From Acanthosepion pharaonis (Eukaryota; Mollusca; Cephalopoda; Sepiida; Sepiidae): a stretch of 64,000 bases of DNA. The notes under the pieces were generated by a model. The model saw only the letters and a program-made list of their open reading frames with translations. It was not told the origin of the DNA and ran no database searches. The translations under genes were made by a program, and so were the position numbers. The number at the start of each line of letters is the position of its first letter. The first letter of the stretch is position 1. Positions 1 to 9,590 of this stretch are shown here, in pieces. Location of the stretch: positions 862,501-926,500 of the forward strand of contig CAHIKZ030000060.1 of the NCBI GenBank assembly GCA_903632075.3, written 5' to 3'.

Positions 1-480
1 GTGATGATGCCTCTCCCTAATTTTCTGTCCTTTGTAGCTTTTAGTAAATTTGTTCCATCTGTTGTCTCTCCTAAACTCTGTTCTGCTAGCCATTCACACT
101 ATCTCATTCTTCTTCTGTGCCAAGTCCCTTCAGAAAATTGGTGATCATGACTCTCTACAATTTACTCATAGCCTTGTGGCAGACCTGGTTTAGCCAATTA
201 TATAATCTGGGCACTGAAAAATAAATGCATCTCTGACCTCTTGGAAATTTGTTATTTTTTTTTTACTTTTCCTACTGAATCAAACTAGAATTTCCAATAA
301 TATTGGACCGGCTTGCAGAAAAATAAATGCCCAGTTTTGAGAAAAATTAAGTTTTTAAATTGTTTACAAAAATTTTGGTAATTATTTTAAAAGAATATTA
401 TAAGTAATCCAGAAAAATGTCTGGCAGGTGTGAAAACACACAAAATATTTTTTTCTAACCGGAAATTAATAGCAATGAAA

Positions 481-510
481 AATAGATAGATAGATAGGTA
501 GATAGAAAGA
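481..510. repeat. GATA microsatellite (short)
   Basis: Short imperfect run of GATA units. The rest of 1-1020 shows no feature I can support: it is AT-rich, with stop codons in all frames and only a 60-aa open stretch on the minus strand that resembles nothing I know. Confidence 0.7.
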
Positions 511-1025
511 GTGATATATTTTATATAATTATTTTTCTTTATCATTCCGACCAAGCTGACATAAGCAGACTTGCGAAATACCTTCCAGGCAAGTGCGGAT
601 TAAATATTTATATACTTCAAGAAGATCTAGTATTGGAAAAATCACGTCTTCAATGTGTCAAAAATGGTTAGAATGAATCTTTGAAGATAAGAGTTGTTCT
701 GTTTTGGGAGAAATGCCAGTGAGATGGATGTTTCCAATAACAAGTTGTTGGCTTCCTCCATTTGGTGAGGCACATCATACAAGCAAGTAAGAGAGGTGAT
801 ATGAAAGAACAAGTGAATATATTGTATAGATATCGAAGAATGTTGTCCATAACAGGCTTTCAGAAAGAAATAAGGCTTAAGCCCATAATTAAATCAAAGT
901 TCCGCTAAAAATATATAAAAATTCACAAAATATGTAATAGGAATTATCATCAGTTGAAATGGAGGTCAGAGAAAATGGTGTTGGCGTTAAGTGTTAGGAT
1001 ATATCAAAAGTATTTTCGATTCTTG

Positions 1026-1770
1026 ATCAACACTTAACTCTTTGCGACTGCTCGGTCTCATATTGTCTGCTGACCTGAGATGGAACAAATACTTTGATTT
1101 AATAGCTTTGTCCACCGCTAGGAAAGTTGGCTCCCTACGCTGCGCCAGAAAATTTTTCTCGCCGGAGTCGATCCTTCAAATCTACAAATCAACCATTCGC
1201 CCTTACATGGAGTATTGCTGCCATATATGGTCTGGAGCCCCTTCTAATTGTCTCAAGGTCCTTGATAAAATCCAAAGACGGATATGCAATGTAATCGACC
1301 CTGATCTGGCATCTCGTCTGCAGCCGCTCTCTCACAGATGTGCCATTGCTTCCCTCTGTCTTTTTTACAAATACTTTCACGGTAACTGCTCCGATGAGCT
1401 GCTTTCGCTGGTTCCCAGACTTCATGAATTTAAGCGTTCTACAAGGCTGGCATCTCGCTCTCACAAAAGGTGAGAGCGAGATGCCAGCCTTGTCGAAACT
1501 GTTAAATGTAGCCGTCTCTTCTACTCCAATAGCTTCATGTCTGGCACTTCTTGCACTTCTCGCCTGTGGAACTCCCTCCCCATTTCTTGTTTTCCTGATA
1601 ACTAAAATCTCCAACCATTCAAATGTAACGTCAATCGACGTCTCCAGATGCACTGATCTATCCCCTAACTGTCTCTTTATCCATTCCTCTATCACTCCTC
1701 TTTGTTCTCGCTCCTACTTTGGAACCCTTTGCGTGCTGGTGGATTCTTGCCTTGCTTGGAGTTGAATGCT
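1026..1770 (+). pseudogene. L-A LINE, 3' end of RT ORF, broken
   Basis: This is the C-terminal part of a non-LTR retrotransposon polyprotein, the region after the RT catalytic core. Visible motifs include LGLILSADLRWNKY, YKSTIRPYMEYCCHIWSGAP, KIQRRICNVIDPDLASRLQ and LCLFYKYFHGNCSDELLSLVP. The frame is open from about 1042 to 1473 and is then thrown off by an inverted duplication (1441-1493). Beyond it, in another frame, the expected RLFYSNSF, RLWNSLP and FKCNVNR motifs continue. The 3' terminus ends in GAATGCTTAAAAAAA, as in the copies at 17.4 and 24.07 kb. It is 5' truncated, as usual for target-primed reverse transcription. The clade is not certain (CR1/Jockey-like by general look). It is non-functional. 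Confidence 0.85.
1441..1493. repeat. Perfect 24-bp inverted repeat, 5-nt loop
   Basis: Arms at 1441-1464 and 1470-1493 are exact reverse complements around AAAAG. In sibling LINE copies (23.79 and 17.13 kb) the sequence after the left arm is CACCCTTTCACT, so the right arm is a local inverted copy of the left and not ancestral LINE sequence. Confidence 0.95.
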
Positions 1771-1865
1771 TAAAAAAAGAACTTCCTTTATGATCTAAGC
1801 CACTCAAAACTATTTGGGGGGGGGTATGGCAGATGTTTAGACTAGCTACAATCTATCAATCTAGT

Positions 1866-2985
1866 GGTTCCTAACCATTTTTTTTTACCCAGGAACCACA
1901 TTTACTCTTCATTTTTTTTGAAGGAGCCCCATAAACATTCAATAAAAAAAAAAGCTTATATTATTTTTACTGTAGTGTCGGAAACCTACCACCCCTCTTG
2001 AAGATGAACTTGTCTGCGTCTGTGAACAAAGACTTTAAATAGTGGCATGTCAGTTGACAGGAAAGACAGATAGACAGAGAAGTTCTTAGCTGACTTCCGA
2101 CGTCTGTCGAACTCTCTGCGTTAGCAGAGAGGAACCCGGACGAAGCTTTGCCGAAGGGCAAGGTTTCGCAAAGGGGGAGGTAGTGGGAGAGGCCTGAACC
2201 CGTCTAGGCGGGTTCAAGGGCTATATTTTTGGCTGAGCCTACGGGCTCGGATCAACCCACATTAAACTCGGCCTTGTGCCATATTCAATCCTCGTGGGGG
2301 GATCGATAAATACTCAGATAGACAGAGAAGTTCTTAGCTGAGCTAGTTATTGACTACTCGGGCGATTTCTGTACCTTTTTACCAACCTATTACAACCATT
2401 TTTATTGTTACATGTTATTTGGCGTTTGTCTCTAGTAACCCCAAATCAACATCATAACATTTACTTATAAATAAGCACATGAATTTTATTATAGAAATAG
2501 TAAATGTATATGCTTCCTTTATATATAATCCTTATATAATTTATATATTAAATTAAGTTTATTATTAATATTTTTTTAATATTTTATACTAATTAATTTT
2601 TATTAATATTAAATATTTTATTAATATTTAAAATTAATATTATCATTTATTATTAATAAATTAAATTAATCTAAATGATAAATTATAATTTTCCTTTATA
2701 TATCGTTCTCAGTTTTTACTCAGTTTTTAAAAATAAAACATTCAGTAGGGTAAAAAGGAAGCTTACGTTGCTTGATCGCGTTTTCTGCTAGTTTCAGAAT
2801 TGTTTTTTTTATTTTTAGTATTTTAATATGGCGTAGATTACTGTAGAAATTCCAACCCTTAGTTGTAAAAACAGTTCCAAAGTAAAATTACTCTATGGAC
2901 CACTAAAATATCTTTGTTGATGTTTAATTTGCTCTTTTTTTTGTGTGAATATTACATGGACCCTGGTTGATAATAACTGGTCAGG
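1866..2985. mobile_element. Non-autonomous DNA transposon-like element
   Basis: The left end reads AGTGGTTCCTAACC and the right end (2960-2982, reverse complement) reads CCAGTTATTATCAACCAGGG. Both resemble the CAGTGGTTCTCAACC termini of pogo/Tigger or hAT-type elements. The interior is very AT-rich (about 2460-2700) with no transposase. It hosts the structured insertion at 2094-2314. Because the ends are only partly matched and I see no clean target duplication, the boundaries are tentative. Confidence 0.4.
2067..2341. mobile_element. Structured multi-hairpin element, single copy with 27-bp TSD
   Basis: A 221-bp insert (2094-2314) sits between two exact 27-bp direct repeats (2067-2093 and 2315-2341), a target-site duplication. 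The insert contains stem-loops: GAACCCG/CGGGTTC (2196-2202 with 2209-2215) and GAGCC/GGCTC (2235-2248). The same element occurs at 28462-28698, as a dimer at 27511-27970 and as an array at 36.6-39.0 kb. It encodes no ORF of note. The long TSD points to LINE-type target-primed integration, hence a SINE-like retroposon of unknown parent RNA. No A/B boxes are obvious to me. Confidence 0.8.
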
Positions 2986-3190
2986 ACCTTCATAGCTAAG
3001 ACTCACCATGCTACAGAGTTGACCCATCCTCATTCTCTTTGAATTCCATTGGTGAGGAAGAATTTCCACAGACAGCTTCCTCCTAAGAACTTACTTTTCA
3101 AAACAGACTCCTGAAAGGATGTTTTCCCAGATCACTATGATTTTAGCCACTTCAGGTTAGGCCAGTACTGTCAGATATTGTTTCATTTCT
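2986..3190. other. No recognisable feature
   Basis: Moderate-complexity sequence between the DNA-element-like stretch and the 5S-tRNA SINE. I see no ORF, repeat or RNA motif. Confidence 0.5.
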
Positions 3191-3196
3191 TTTTAG

Positions 3197-3640
3197 CCTT
3201 ATGGCCATATCATATTGAAACACCAGTTCCTGTATGATCACCGAAGTTAAGACAACATCGAGCTGGGTCAGTATAGAGATGGGTGATCGCTTGCGAAAAT
3301 GAGGTTCTGTAAGCTTAGATGTGCAGGTGATTGAATGGATAATAGCTCTGAATCTTTAATCAGATGACCGGGTTCCAATTTCTCTTGGTTGCGTTATACA
3401 TGCACAAATACCTTTGGGAATGGTATGAATCCACCTCTTCTCAATCAAAGAGCCGAGTTCCAATTTACTTTGAGTTTGTTATGTTAACTTAGGTGCAAAT
3501 CACCTTGTGAAAGGTCTCAAATCCACTTCTTCTCCCACAGCTATGGGTTAATTAGTAAGACTTGTATCACTAAACCATTATCATCTTAAAAGGATTCTTA
3601 AAATCTAGACATATTTTCTAGCTTTAAATAAACAGTAATG
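3197..3640 (+). mobile_element. S1: 5S rRNA + tRNA composite SINE
   Basis: The first 120 bp (3197-3320) align along the whole length of a 5S rRNA: GCCTTATGGCCATATCATATTGA at the 5' end (a 5S-like GCC-ACGGCCATA-CACG-TTGA start), GATCACCGAAGTTAAG in the box A region, GTCAGTATAGAGATGGGTGATCGC in the box C region and CTGTAAGCTT at the 3' end. A tRNA-like block follows with a B-box-like GGGTTCCAATT, then a conserved tail with 'tcttctcccacagctatggg'. The same composite is at 14189, 16745 (5' truncated), 10291 (minus) and 63395. A segment of the tail is duplicated (3424-3490). Chimeric 5S/tRNA heads are known from vertebrate AmnSINE-type elements. This may be an independent case. Confidence 0.8.
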
Positions 3641-3684
3641 GGTTGGTAAGCCATAGAAAATTAGTCAATTTATTTCCTTTACAC

Positions 3685-3960
3685 AAAAGGGCACATGGCC
3701 GAGTCTCCAGACCATGAACCTTCTGACTAAGAGAATTGGATTTGAATCTGACTATAACCGATTTTATGAAGGATTTGACTCTTGATAATATGAGATTGGG
3801 GAGAGAATTTTAGTGAGTGGCACCATATAGTGAACGGCTTGTAAACCATGCCACAGGTTAAACCAAACCTTGTGAGTGAAATTCAGTAAATCGAACTGTT
3901 TGGAAAGTGTTGAAGGTGTGGCTATATGATTAGTTATAACAGAAATCAAGCATTTGTAAG
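3685..3960 (+). mobile_element. tRNA-derived SINE (Ser/Leu-like head)
   Basis: The head has A-box-like TGGCCGAGTCT and B-box-like GGATTTGAATCTG at about tRNA spacing, followed by a non-tRNA body ending near 3960. The tRNA cloverleaf is not closed, so this is a SINE head and not a tRNA gene. The stretch 3961-5140 after it is AT-rich with no feature I can support. Confidence 0.55.
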
Positions 3961-5144
3961 TGAATCATTTTTTCCTTGTTAAATGACCCATAATGGTGTA
4001 GATATGTCATTAAACAAACCAAACAAATCTTTCTATATTGGACATCTGTATCTGTTTATTCATATACTAGCACATAGACTTAGATTACCTATCACCATAT
4101 CAACTTTCTTTTTTCCTCTCCCTTTATATCAACACTACTCTATCCATGTTTATTTCTGACAAACAAGGTCATGATTTTTTTTTTCTAAACATAATTAATT
4201 AGTTACTTTGGAACTTATTATTTATCTTTATGATATAACAACTAAAATATTAAGTCATAATTAATTTTAATAAGAATTTTACATCTTTATCTTCTGGTCT
4301 TTTCCCAATGTCAGTTCTATTTTGTTTTTTTGACTCATTTTGACATCTTTCTTGTTTTATCATGACATTTTGAATGCTGCTTCTTCTGTTGTAATATTCA
4401 AAGTTTAATAATTCAGATATCTGGCATGTAAAAATATTAAAGGTGTGTGAAGTAGCCACACAGAATGAGTATCAACTTAAGGAGTACGCTCCAGGTAAAG
4501 GATGTCAAAAACAAAAGGCTAAAATAAGTTTAAAATTTTACAAGTATAAAAAAACATTTTGCAAGGTATAAATCAGATTTTTCAGTTACTAATGTTTTAA
4601 GTGAATGAAAAAAAAAAACATTCCGGTCCATATCCACCTAAAATCAGAAAAATATGAAATTTTGCAACAGGTTATAGTCAGTAAAGTAAAACTGCATGCT
4701 CTTCTCCATCTATGCTAATTGACTCCCTTCCACAGTAGAAGAAGAGAAGCATCTACAGACAAAAAGATTCATTAACAAAAACTAGATAAGTTGTAGAGGT
4801 CCATTATTGCCCACAGGACATGACACATCAAAGAAGAAAAGTCTACTGACCTTCCTCAGAAGAGTTTTATTTTGAAGCATCAAGCTTTCACTGGGTAGTG
4901 TCATTTGAGATTTTTTTTAAAATTCAGAATTGGTTTTCTCAAAGATGTTGAGTCAACAAGTCTAAAGGAGACAGTCTGCCCTATGATTTTACTTGTAGCT
5001 GGAGAGAGTAGATTAGGTTTCATGCCTTTCCTAAAGCCTTTAGTGAATGCAACAGGTAGAATTTGAACAAGTTTTAGCGATAATCTTTGCAGCAACTGCA
5101 TATCCCTTTATTCTTATCAATAAAGAAACAAATCCATCCCATTT

Positions 5145-5146
<2 letters not shown>

Positions 5147-5199
<53 letters not shown>
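5147..5199. repeat. (TA)n microsatellite
   Basis: About 26 TA units abutting the tail of the S5 SINE body at 5200. It yields spurious Ile-Tyr ORFs on both strands. Confidence 0.95.
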
Positions 5200-5203
<4 letters not shown>

Positions 5204-5407
5204 TTTTTATGTTTATACATTCTTTTTTTAGATACAAATATTTAAGTAAATGCTCTGTTTTATAACATTTACCGGCCTGAATGTCCGAGAAATTTTTCAT
5301 AGAAAATATTCGTCAGGCCGATAAATGCTAAAACTGTTTATTATAAAACAGTGAATTTACTTAAATATTTGTATCTATAAAAAGAATGTATAAACATAAA
5401 AATGTCT
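5199..5407. repeat. Two S5 SINE bodies fused as an inverted repeat
   Basis: Arms 5199-5270 and 5337-5407 are near-perfect reverse complements (AGACATTTTTATGTTTATAC and its complement, then ATACAAATATTTAAGTAAAT). The centre holds the S5 body motif GGCCTGAATGTCCGAG. The same body occurs with a tRNA head at 8618-8825 and without it at 8970-9086. It may have formed by a head-to-head insertion or by foldback. Confidence 0.8.
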
Positions 5408-5435
5408 TAAAATAATTACGGACTTTGTCTATTTC

Positions 5436-5438
<3 letters not shown>

Positions 5439-5474
<36 letters not shown>
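5439..5474. repeat. (TA)n microsatellite
   Basis: About 18 TA units at the 3' edge of the minus-strand S2 fragment that begins at 5476. Confidence 0.95.
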
Positions 5475-5475
<1 letters not shown>

Positions 5476-5476
<1 letters not shown>

Positions 5477-5617
5477 CTGAGATGAGGCATTATGTACACA
5501 AGTTTCAATATTCGGACTATTGTCCTCATCTTTGTCGCCATGTTTATCACAACGTTTCGGCCGTTGTACGCTCCGGCCTTCTACGGGTGGTTGAAATGCC
5601 GAACTGAACCCTCGAGT
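5476..5617 (-). mobile_element. S2 SINE, 3' half, minus strand
   Basis: The minus strand carries the S2 body (ACCACCCGTAGAAGGCCGGA, CGAAACGTTGTGATAAACAT, AAGATGAGGACAATAGTCCG) and one copy of the 107-bp tail module. It lacks the tRNA head. It abuts, in inverted orientation, the plus copy at 5620. Confidence 0.8.
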
Positions 5618-5619
5618 AC

Positions 5620-5914
5620 ACATAGCACAGTGCATAAAGGCTTTAGTTAGATCCAGTGACAGGTCCCAAAGTGTGTGAGTTTAATACCTGGTTAAGGTCG
5701 TGGAGAACTTTCAGAGGGAAATTAACAGGAGGTAACTGATAACTGACATCCATTAAACATGGCACGTGGAACTAGAACAGTCTACCACAGTGAGCGAAAT
5801 AAATGGTTCAGTTCGACATTCCAACCACCTGAAGAAGGCCGGAGCGTAAAACCTCCGAAACATTGTAATAAATATGGAGGCAAAGATGAGGACAATAGTC
5901 CGAATAATGTAAAT

Positions 5915-5928
<14 letters not shown>
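5620..5928 (+). mobile_element. S2 SINE, near full length
   Basis: A decayed tRNA-like head (AGCACAGTGCATAAAGG, with B-box-like GAGTTTAATACCTGG) is followed by the body (ATGGCACGTGGAACTAGAAC, CCACCTGAAGAAGGCCGGAG) and the tail module (GATGAGGACAATAGTCCGAA). It ends in a (TG)n(TA)n tract at 5918-5958. A better-preserved head is at 40050. Pol III promotion is inferred from the boxes. Confidence 0.8.

Positions 5929-5958
<30 letters not shown>
5929..5958. repeat. (TA)n microsatellite at SINE tail
   Basis: TA tract following (TG)n at the 3' end of the S2 SINE, consistent with a variable SINE tail. Confidence 0.9.
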
Positions 5959-5961
<3 letters not shown>

Positions 5962-6180
5962 CTGCATCATTTTCACTACTCAGAGTTTCATGTCAAACGC
6001 AATATTCAGGTGCTAAATATGTATTAACTATTACTTAAAATTTGAAAATATATTCGTTTAACATAATGATGATGCAGTTAAGTTTAATTTATTTTCAAAT
6101 ATATTTTTAAAACCTTTTTTTTAAATTATATTTCTCATGCTATTAAATTCAGCAACTGATACAACTAGCCTTGCCATAAT
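5959..6180 (+). repeat. Dispersed repeat R1
   Basis: Shares long blocks with the reverse complement of 8265-8445, including CAGGTGCT, TTACTTAAAATTTGAAAATA and AATTCAGCAACTGATACA. It begins CTGCATCATTTTCACTACTC. At 8.3 kb the same block lies directly 5' of the Penelope-like coding remnant, so R1 is likely a non-coding or upstream part of that element. Confidence 0.6.
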
Positions 6181-6530
6181 GGCTAAGTATATATCATGGA
6201 TTATTAATTTTAATTATTAATTTTATTTAAGGTCAGTTATCAGCTGTTGATTAATAAATAATTAATATACTGGAAGGGAGTTAACTTAATCTAATTTATT
6301 AAGATTTAATATAATTTAATATAAAATAATAACAATATTAAAGGAAAAATACTAAAGAAAAAAATAAGTGACAATACTGCAGAAAAACAATGGAATAAAA
6401 ATATAAAATATTTTATAAATAAAAAGTATAATAAATAAAAGATAAAAACAAATGTCTTGAGTTCTCCGGTCACTGGCGTGTTTGTCTAAAAATAATTACG
6501 TCTAAAATTCAGGCTTAGGGGTAAAATCTC
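6181..6530. other. AT-rich stretch, nothing recognised
   Basis: Very low GC with imperfect TAATTTAATATAA-type simple sequence. No ORF, RNA motif or repeat family recognised. Confidence 0.5.
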
Positions 6531-6625
6531 CGACTGATACCACATCAGTCGGGTTTCAATCCTGGCTTGAGGCAATCAGATGTCTAGCCACATTGATAAG
6601 CTGTGAAACAGTCTATCTGTGGATG
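6531..6625 (-). repeat. Dispersed repeat R2 (63.88 kb family)
   Basis: The reverse complement matches 63876-64000 and partly 32890-32960: CATCCACAGATAGACTG, TGTGGCTAGAC, then GGTATCAGTCGGAGATTTTA. On the plus strand GGGTTTCAATCCTGG resembles a Pol III B box. R2 lies just 3' of the minus-strand Penelope-like relic and could be its terminal region (inference). Confidence 0.55.
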
Positions 6626-6677
6626 ACAATATCTATATAAATATATATATATATATGTATAAAATAAAACATATATA

Positions 6678-7560
6678 TTAGAAAAGCCAATAAATAATAA
6701 CCCATAAGAAATAGTAATCAAATAGTAAATGAATCAATAAGTTAATAAGCAAATAATATATATTAAGCACCCCCTTAAAAAAAAACATGGCGAGAATGAC
6801 CCGTTTAAGTAGGCATTTGGTTTTAGGTCGACGTGTAACAATCAGTTCACTTCTTGTATTCAATAAACCCGGGTTATTTAAATGTAGCAAGATGATTACT
6901 TTTACAACTAAACATTGGTTACATTTATTTTCCCTACCATTAAACGGTTTAGCCCTTGCCTTTACATTCCATTTAATTAAAGGGGAGTTACTGGAATCTT
7001 TCAATTGCCAGAAATAATTAGAGATTGCAGTGATATTTCTGTATTTAATCTTAGTCAAAGTCTTACAGTGGTGGTAGAAGCGAAACTTCCTAAGATTTTC
7101 AGTGGAACAAAAATAAAATTTAACATTGTTACTGGAACGAATGCGTGCATGATAAACAACACCATCGGTCATACATTAACCATTTAATGGACAGATCGTT
7201 TTTTTTCAGAAGTTGCATTTATTTTTGGAAAAATTTATGTTGTTATTGTTGGAAAGATGTTTATTTAATATTATTTTTGTTAAAAATCGTTTTTTAATGC
7301 TGGTGAATGGCTGAAATGCTTATGTATTAACTTCAGGAAAATTTTTCCGACATTAGTTTGGACATGAGGACTAAAAGGTGTGTTAAATCATATGATGTTG
7401 GGTTTATGGTGTTTTCATTTTGTCTTATTATCTTTGTTTTTTTCCCAATAATCTACGTTTGCCTTGTGGTTGTTAAGTTCCAAGGCCTTAAGGCATTTAT
7501 CTTTAACATTATTAAATATTTCTTTGTTGCTGAAATTGGTGGATAATCTAATTTGTAGTT
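6678..7560 (-). pseudogene. Penelope-like element, RT thumb/linker and GIY-YIG domain (decayed)
   Basis: On the minus strand, from high to low coordinates: SNKEIFNNVKDKCLKALE (7.5 kb), then FNTPFSPHVQTNVGKIFLKL and KHFSHSP (about 7.3-7.4 kb), matching the conserved NPPFS..V.TN.GK.FL.L..KHF segment after the RT of Penelope-like elements. Next comes VVYHARIRSSNNVKFY, RNITAISNYFWQLKD, IKWNVKARAKPF, KCNQCL and NTRSELI, the C-terminal GIY-YIG-type endonuclease. The last part is open for 164 aa (6678-7172), while earlier parts have in-frame stops. The remaining upstream piece is at 8068-8262, separated by the insertion at 7561-8067. Penelope-like elements reverse transcribe at chromosome ends or nicked DNA. 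This copy is dead. Confidence 0.8.
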
Positions 7561-7697
7561 TGTAACAGACCTTGGGTTTACATGTTGTTAAATTAGGAAC
7601 ACGTGCGTTTATTTCCGCTAGAGGAAGGTCCACCACAAGAACGTGGCAGACTCAGAGATTGAATCCACCATAAAGAAGTGTAAAGAAAACCAACAAG

Positions 7698-7765
<68 letters not shown>

Positions 7766-8067
7766 ACAAATACATGTATTAAACAACAAAATTTACAATA
7801 GATATTAACATTTGTGTTTGTGTATGAACGTAAAGAGTTGGTATTTTTGTGATTGTTCGTAAGTAAGTTTATATGTGTATAATGTTCATGGCATCTCCCA
7901 CAAATAGGATGACACAATCTTCTGCGAGAGTTTACATTGTAGATGTGTTCGCTGAAAATGAAGAAATGAAAAAGAGCACGAGGCAAGAAATCGCCCAGTA
8001 TTTATAGTGTATGGAGAGCGTACCCTAGTGAACAATTTGGACAATTAAGGAGGAGTTAACTCCGACA
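7561..8067 (-). mobile_element. Solo-LTR-like insertion inside the Penelope-like relic
   Basis: About 507 bp, related along its length to 14320-14805 and in part to 44857-45047. Read on the minus strand it begins TGTCGGAGTTAACTCCTCC and ends GGTCTGTTACA (TG...CA), and it contains a TATA motif (ACTATAAATACTGGGCG) followed by GATTTCTTGCC, as expected of an LTR. A (TA)n tract at 7703-7763 is embedded. No flanking internal region or tRNA-primer site is seen, so it is a solo LTR or LTR-like unit. Flanking tetranucleotides (AGTT/ATTT) no longer match exactly. Confidence 0.65.
7703..7763. repeat. (TA)n microsatellite inside LTR-like unit
   Basis: About 30 TA units. The sister copy at 14.65 kb has only a short ATATATAT at this place, so the tract expanded after insertion. 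Confidence 0.95.
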
Positions 8068-8262
8068 ATTTCTTTCGTGTATGGTTTATGGTAACCATTA
8101 TCCAGGTTTAATGTTACATCTAGAAAATTAATCACTTTAATCAATGGTGGTGGGGATAATGATTAGATCATGACCCTTAAAAAATGTATAAGTTCTTTTC
8201 TCAAATTAATAATTCATAATATATGTTTACCCTTTATGATAAGACTGGATGTATCAGTTGCT
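8068..8262 (-). pseudogene. Penelope-like element, upstream RT piece
   Basis: The minus-strand translation gives KVINFLDVTLNLDNGYHKPYTKE, matching the RT segment (VNFLDVTL.L..G.Y.PY.K) that in Penelope-like elements precedes the part found at 7.5 kb. Roughly 25 residues that normally join the two pieces are missing at the LTR junction. Sequence 8263-8445 beyond it is the dispersed repeat R1 (minus). Confidence 0.75.
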
Positions 8263-8264
8263 GG

Positions 8265-8445
8265 ATTTAATACCATGAGAAATATAATAAAACAAAAAGT
8301 TTTTATGTTTTTTTTAAAATATATCTGAATACAGATAGACCACCAGCATTATGTTAAACTAATATATTTTCAAATTTTAAGTAACGGTCAGTTACACACT
8401 CAGCACCTGAAGATGACATGATAGTGCAAATGGTGCAGGATAATA
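8265..8445 (-). repeat. Dispersed repeat R1, minus copy
   Basis: Reverse complement of the 5959-6180 block (TTACTTAAAATTTGAAAATA conserved). Confidence 0.6.
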
Positions 8446-8536
8446 TGTATATTTATTAATATATATACTTTATAGCTCTGTTATATATCATCGAGCACTG
8501 TTCCAGTAACATCAGCACTTTATGTACAATTCATAT

Positions 8537-8538
<2 letters not shown>

Positions 8539-8617
<79 letters not shown>
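8539..8617. repeat. (CA)n(TA)n microsatellite
   Basis: About 34 CA units followed by a few TA units, at the 3' end of the S5 SINE. Confidence 0.95.
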
Positions 8618-8618
<1 letters not shown>

Positions 8619-8825
8619 GTTTATATATTCTTTTTTATGGATACAAATATTTAAGTAAGTGCTTTGTTTATAATAAACAATATTAACAACATTTACGGGC
8701 CTGAATGTCCGAGAAATTGTAATAGAAAATATGCGTCCTCCGACAGGAATCAAACCTGTATCCTATACGGAACCATCATATAGCCTGACGTGCTTTTGTC
8801 GATTTCGCCACAGAGGAGCGTTCGG
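8618..8825 (-). mobile_element. S5: tRNA-derived SINE, full length
   Basis: On the minus strand the head has A-box-like TGGCGAAATCGAC and B-box-like GGTTTGATTCCTG, then the body TTTCTCGGACATTCAGGCC and the tail ACTTAAATATTTGTATCC. Its 3' end is the CA/TA microsatellite. Body-only copies are at 8970-9086, 5199-5407 and near 35085. Confidence 0.75.
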
Positions 8826-8969
8826 TTAGCAAGGTCGATTTTACTATTTTTAAACTACAATTTTCCTTGATTTTCGCACGTACATTCATATCTGCTCGAT
8901 GCGTATCCAAATGTAAACAAATGACGTCATACATTATGAAATGGACAAAGTCCGACAATTATTTTAAGA

Positions 8970-9195
<226 letters not shown>

Positions 9196-9408
9196 GCTTG
9201 ATTTCTTTCAATTTATCCCCTCATCTTCTTGATACTTCTTTTAGTTTATCTTTGTTTTTCCCTTCTTTCTTTCTTTCTTTCTTTCTTTCATTCTTGTTGG
9301 GAATAGCATGGTGTATCCAAGATGTAAAGGTCTGATCAGGTAGAATAGAACATGTAAAAATTTTCCATGGAAATAGTGATAGATTACTGACAGGCTATCA
9401 ATGTTGTG

Positions 9409-9435
9409 TGTGTGTGTGTGTGTGTGAGAGAGAGC

Positions 9436-9470
<35 letters not shown>
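9409..9470. repeat. (TG)n(GA)n compound microsatellite
   Basis: TG tract running into GA tract, directly next to a LINE fragment. Confidence 0.95.
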
Positions 9471-9590
9471 GGCGTTGCAGAACAGAAAATAAGTCTTCCC
9501 CTGTGTAAGACAGTGTAAACAATTTTGAACTCTATCAAGACTTGAAAGTGATCCCTGAGTCGCTTCAGTCCAGATATGACAGCAATACAC
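9468..9590 (-). pseudogene. LINE fragment (L-A2 type)
   Basis: The minus strand encodes CCHIWTEATQGSLSSLDRVQ followed by a LFCNAL segment, the region after the LINE RT core that corresponds to YCCHIWSGAP...KIQRRI of L-A. It is truncated on both sides. 9591-9885 beyond it shows only a 95-aa ORF that I cannot assign. Confidence 0.65.

Noticed and set aside
6678..7172. Host GIY-YIG nuclease gene
   Set aside because: The sequence immediately upstream on the same strand is the Penelope-type RT thumb/linker, so the domain belongs to the retroelement.
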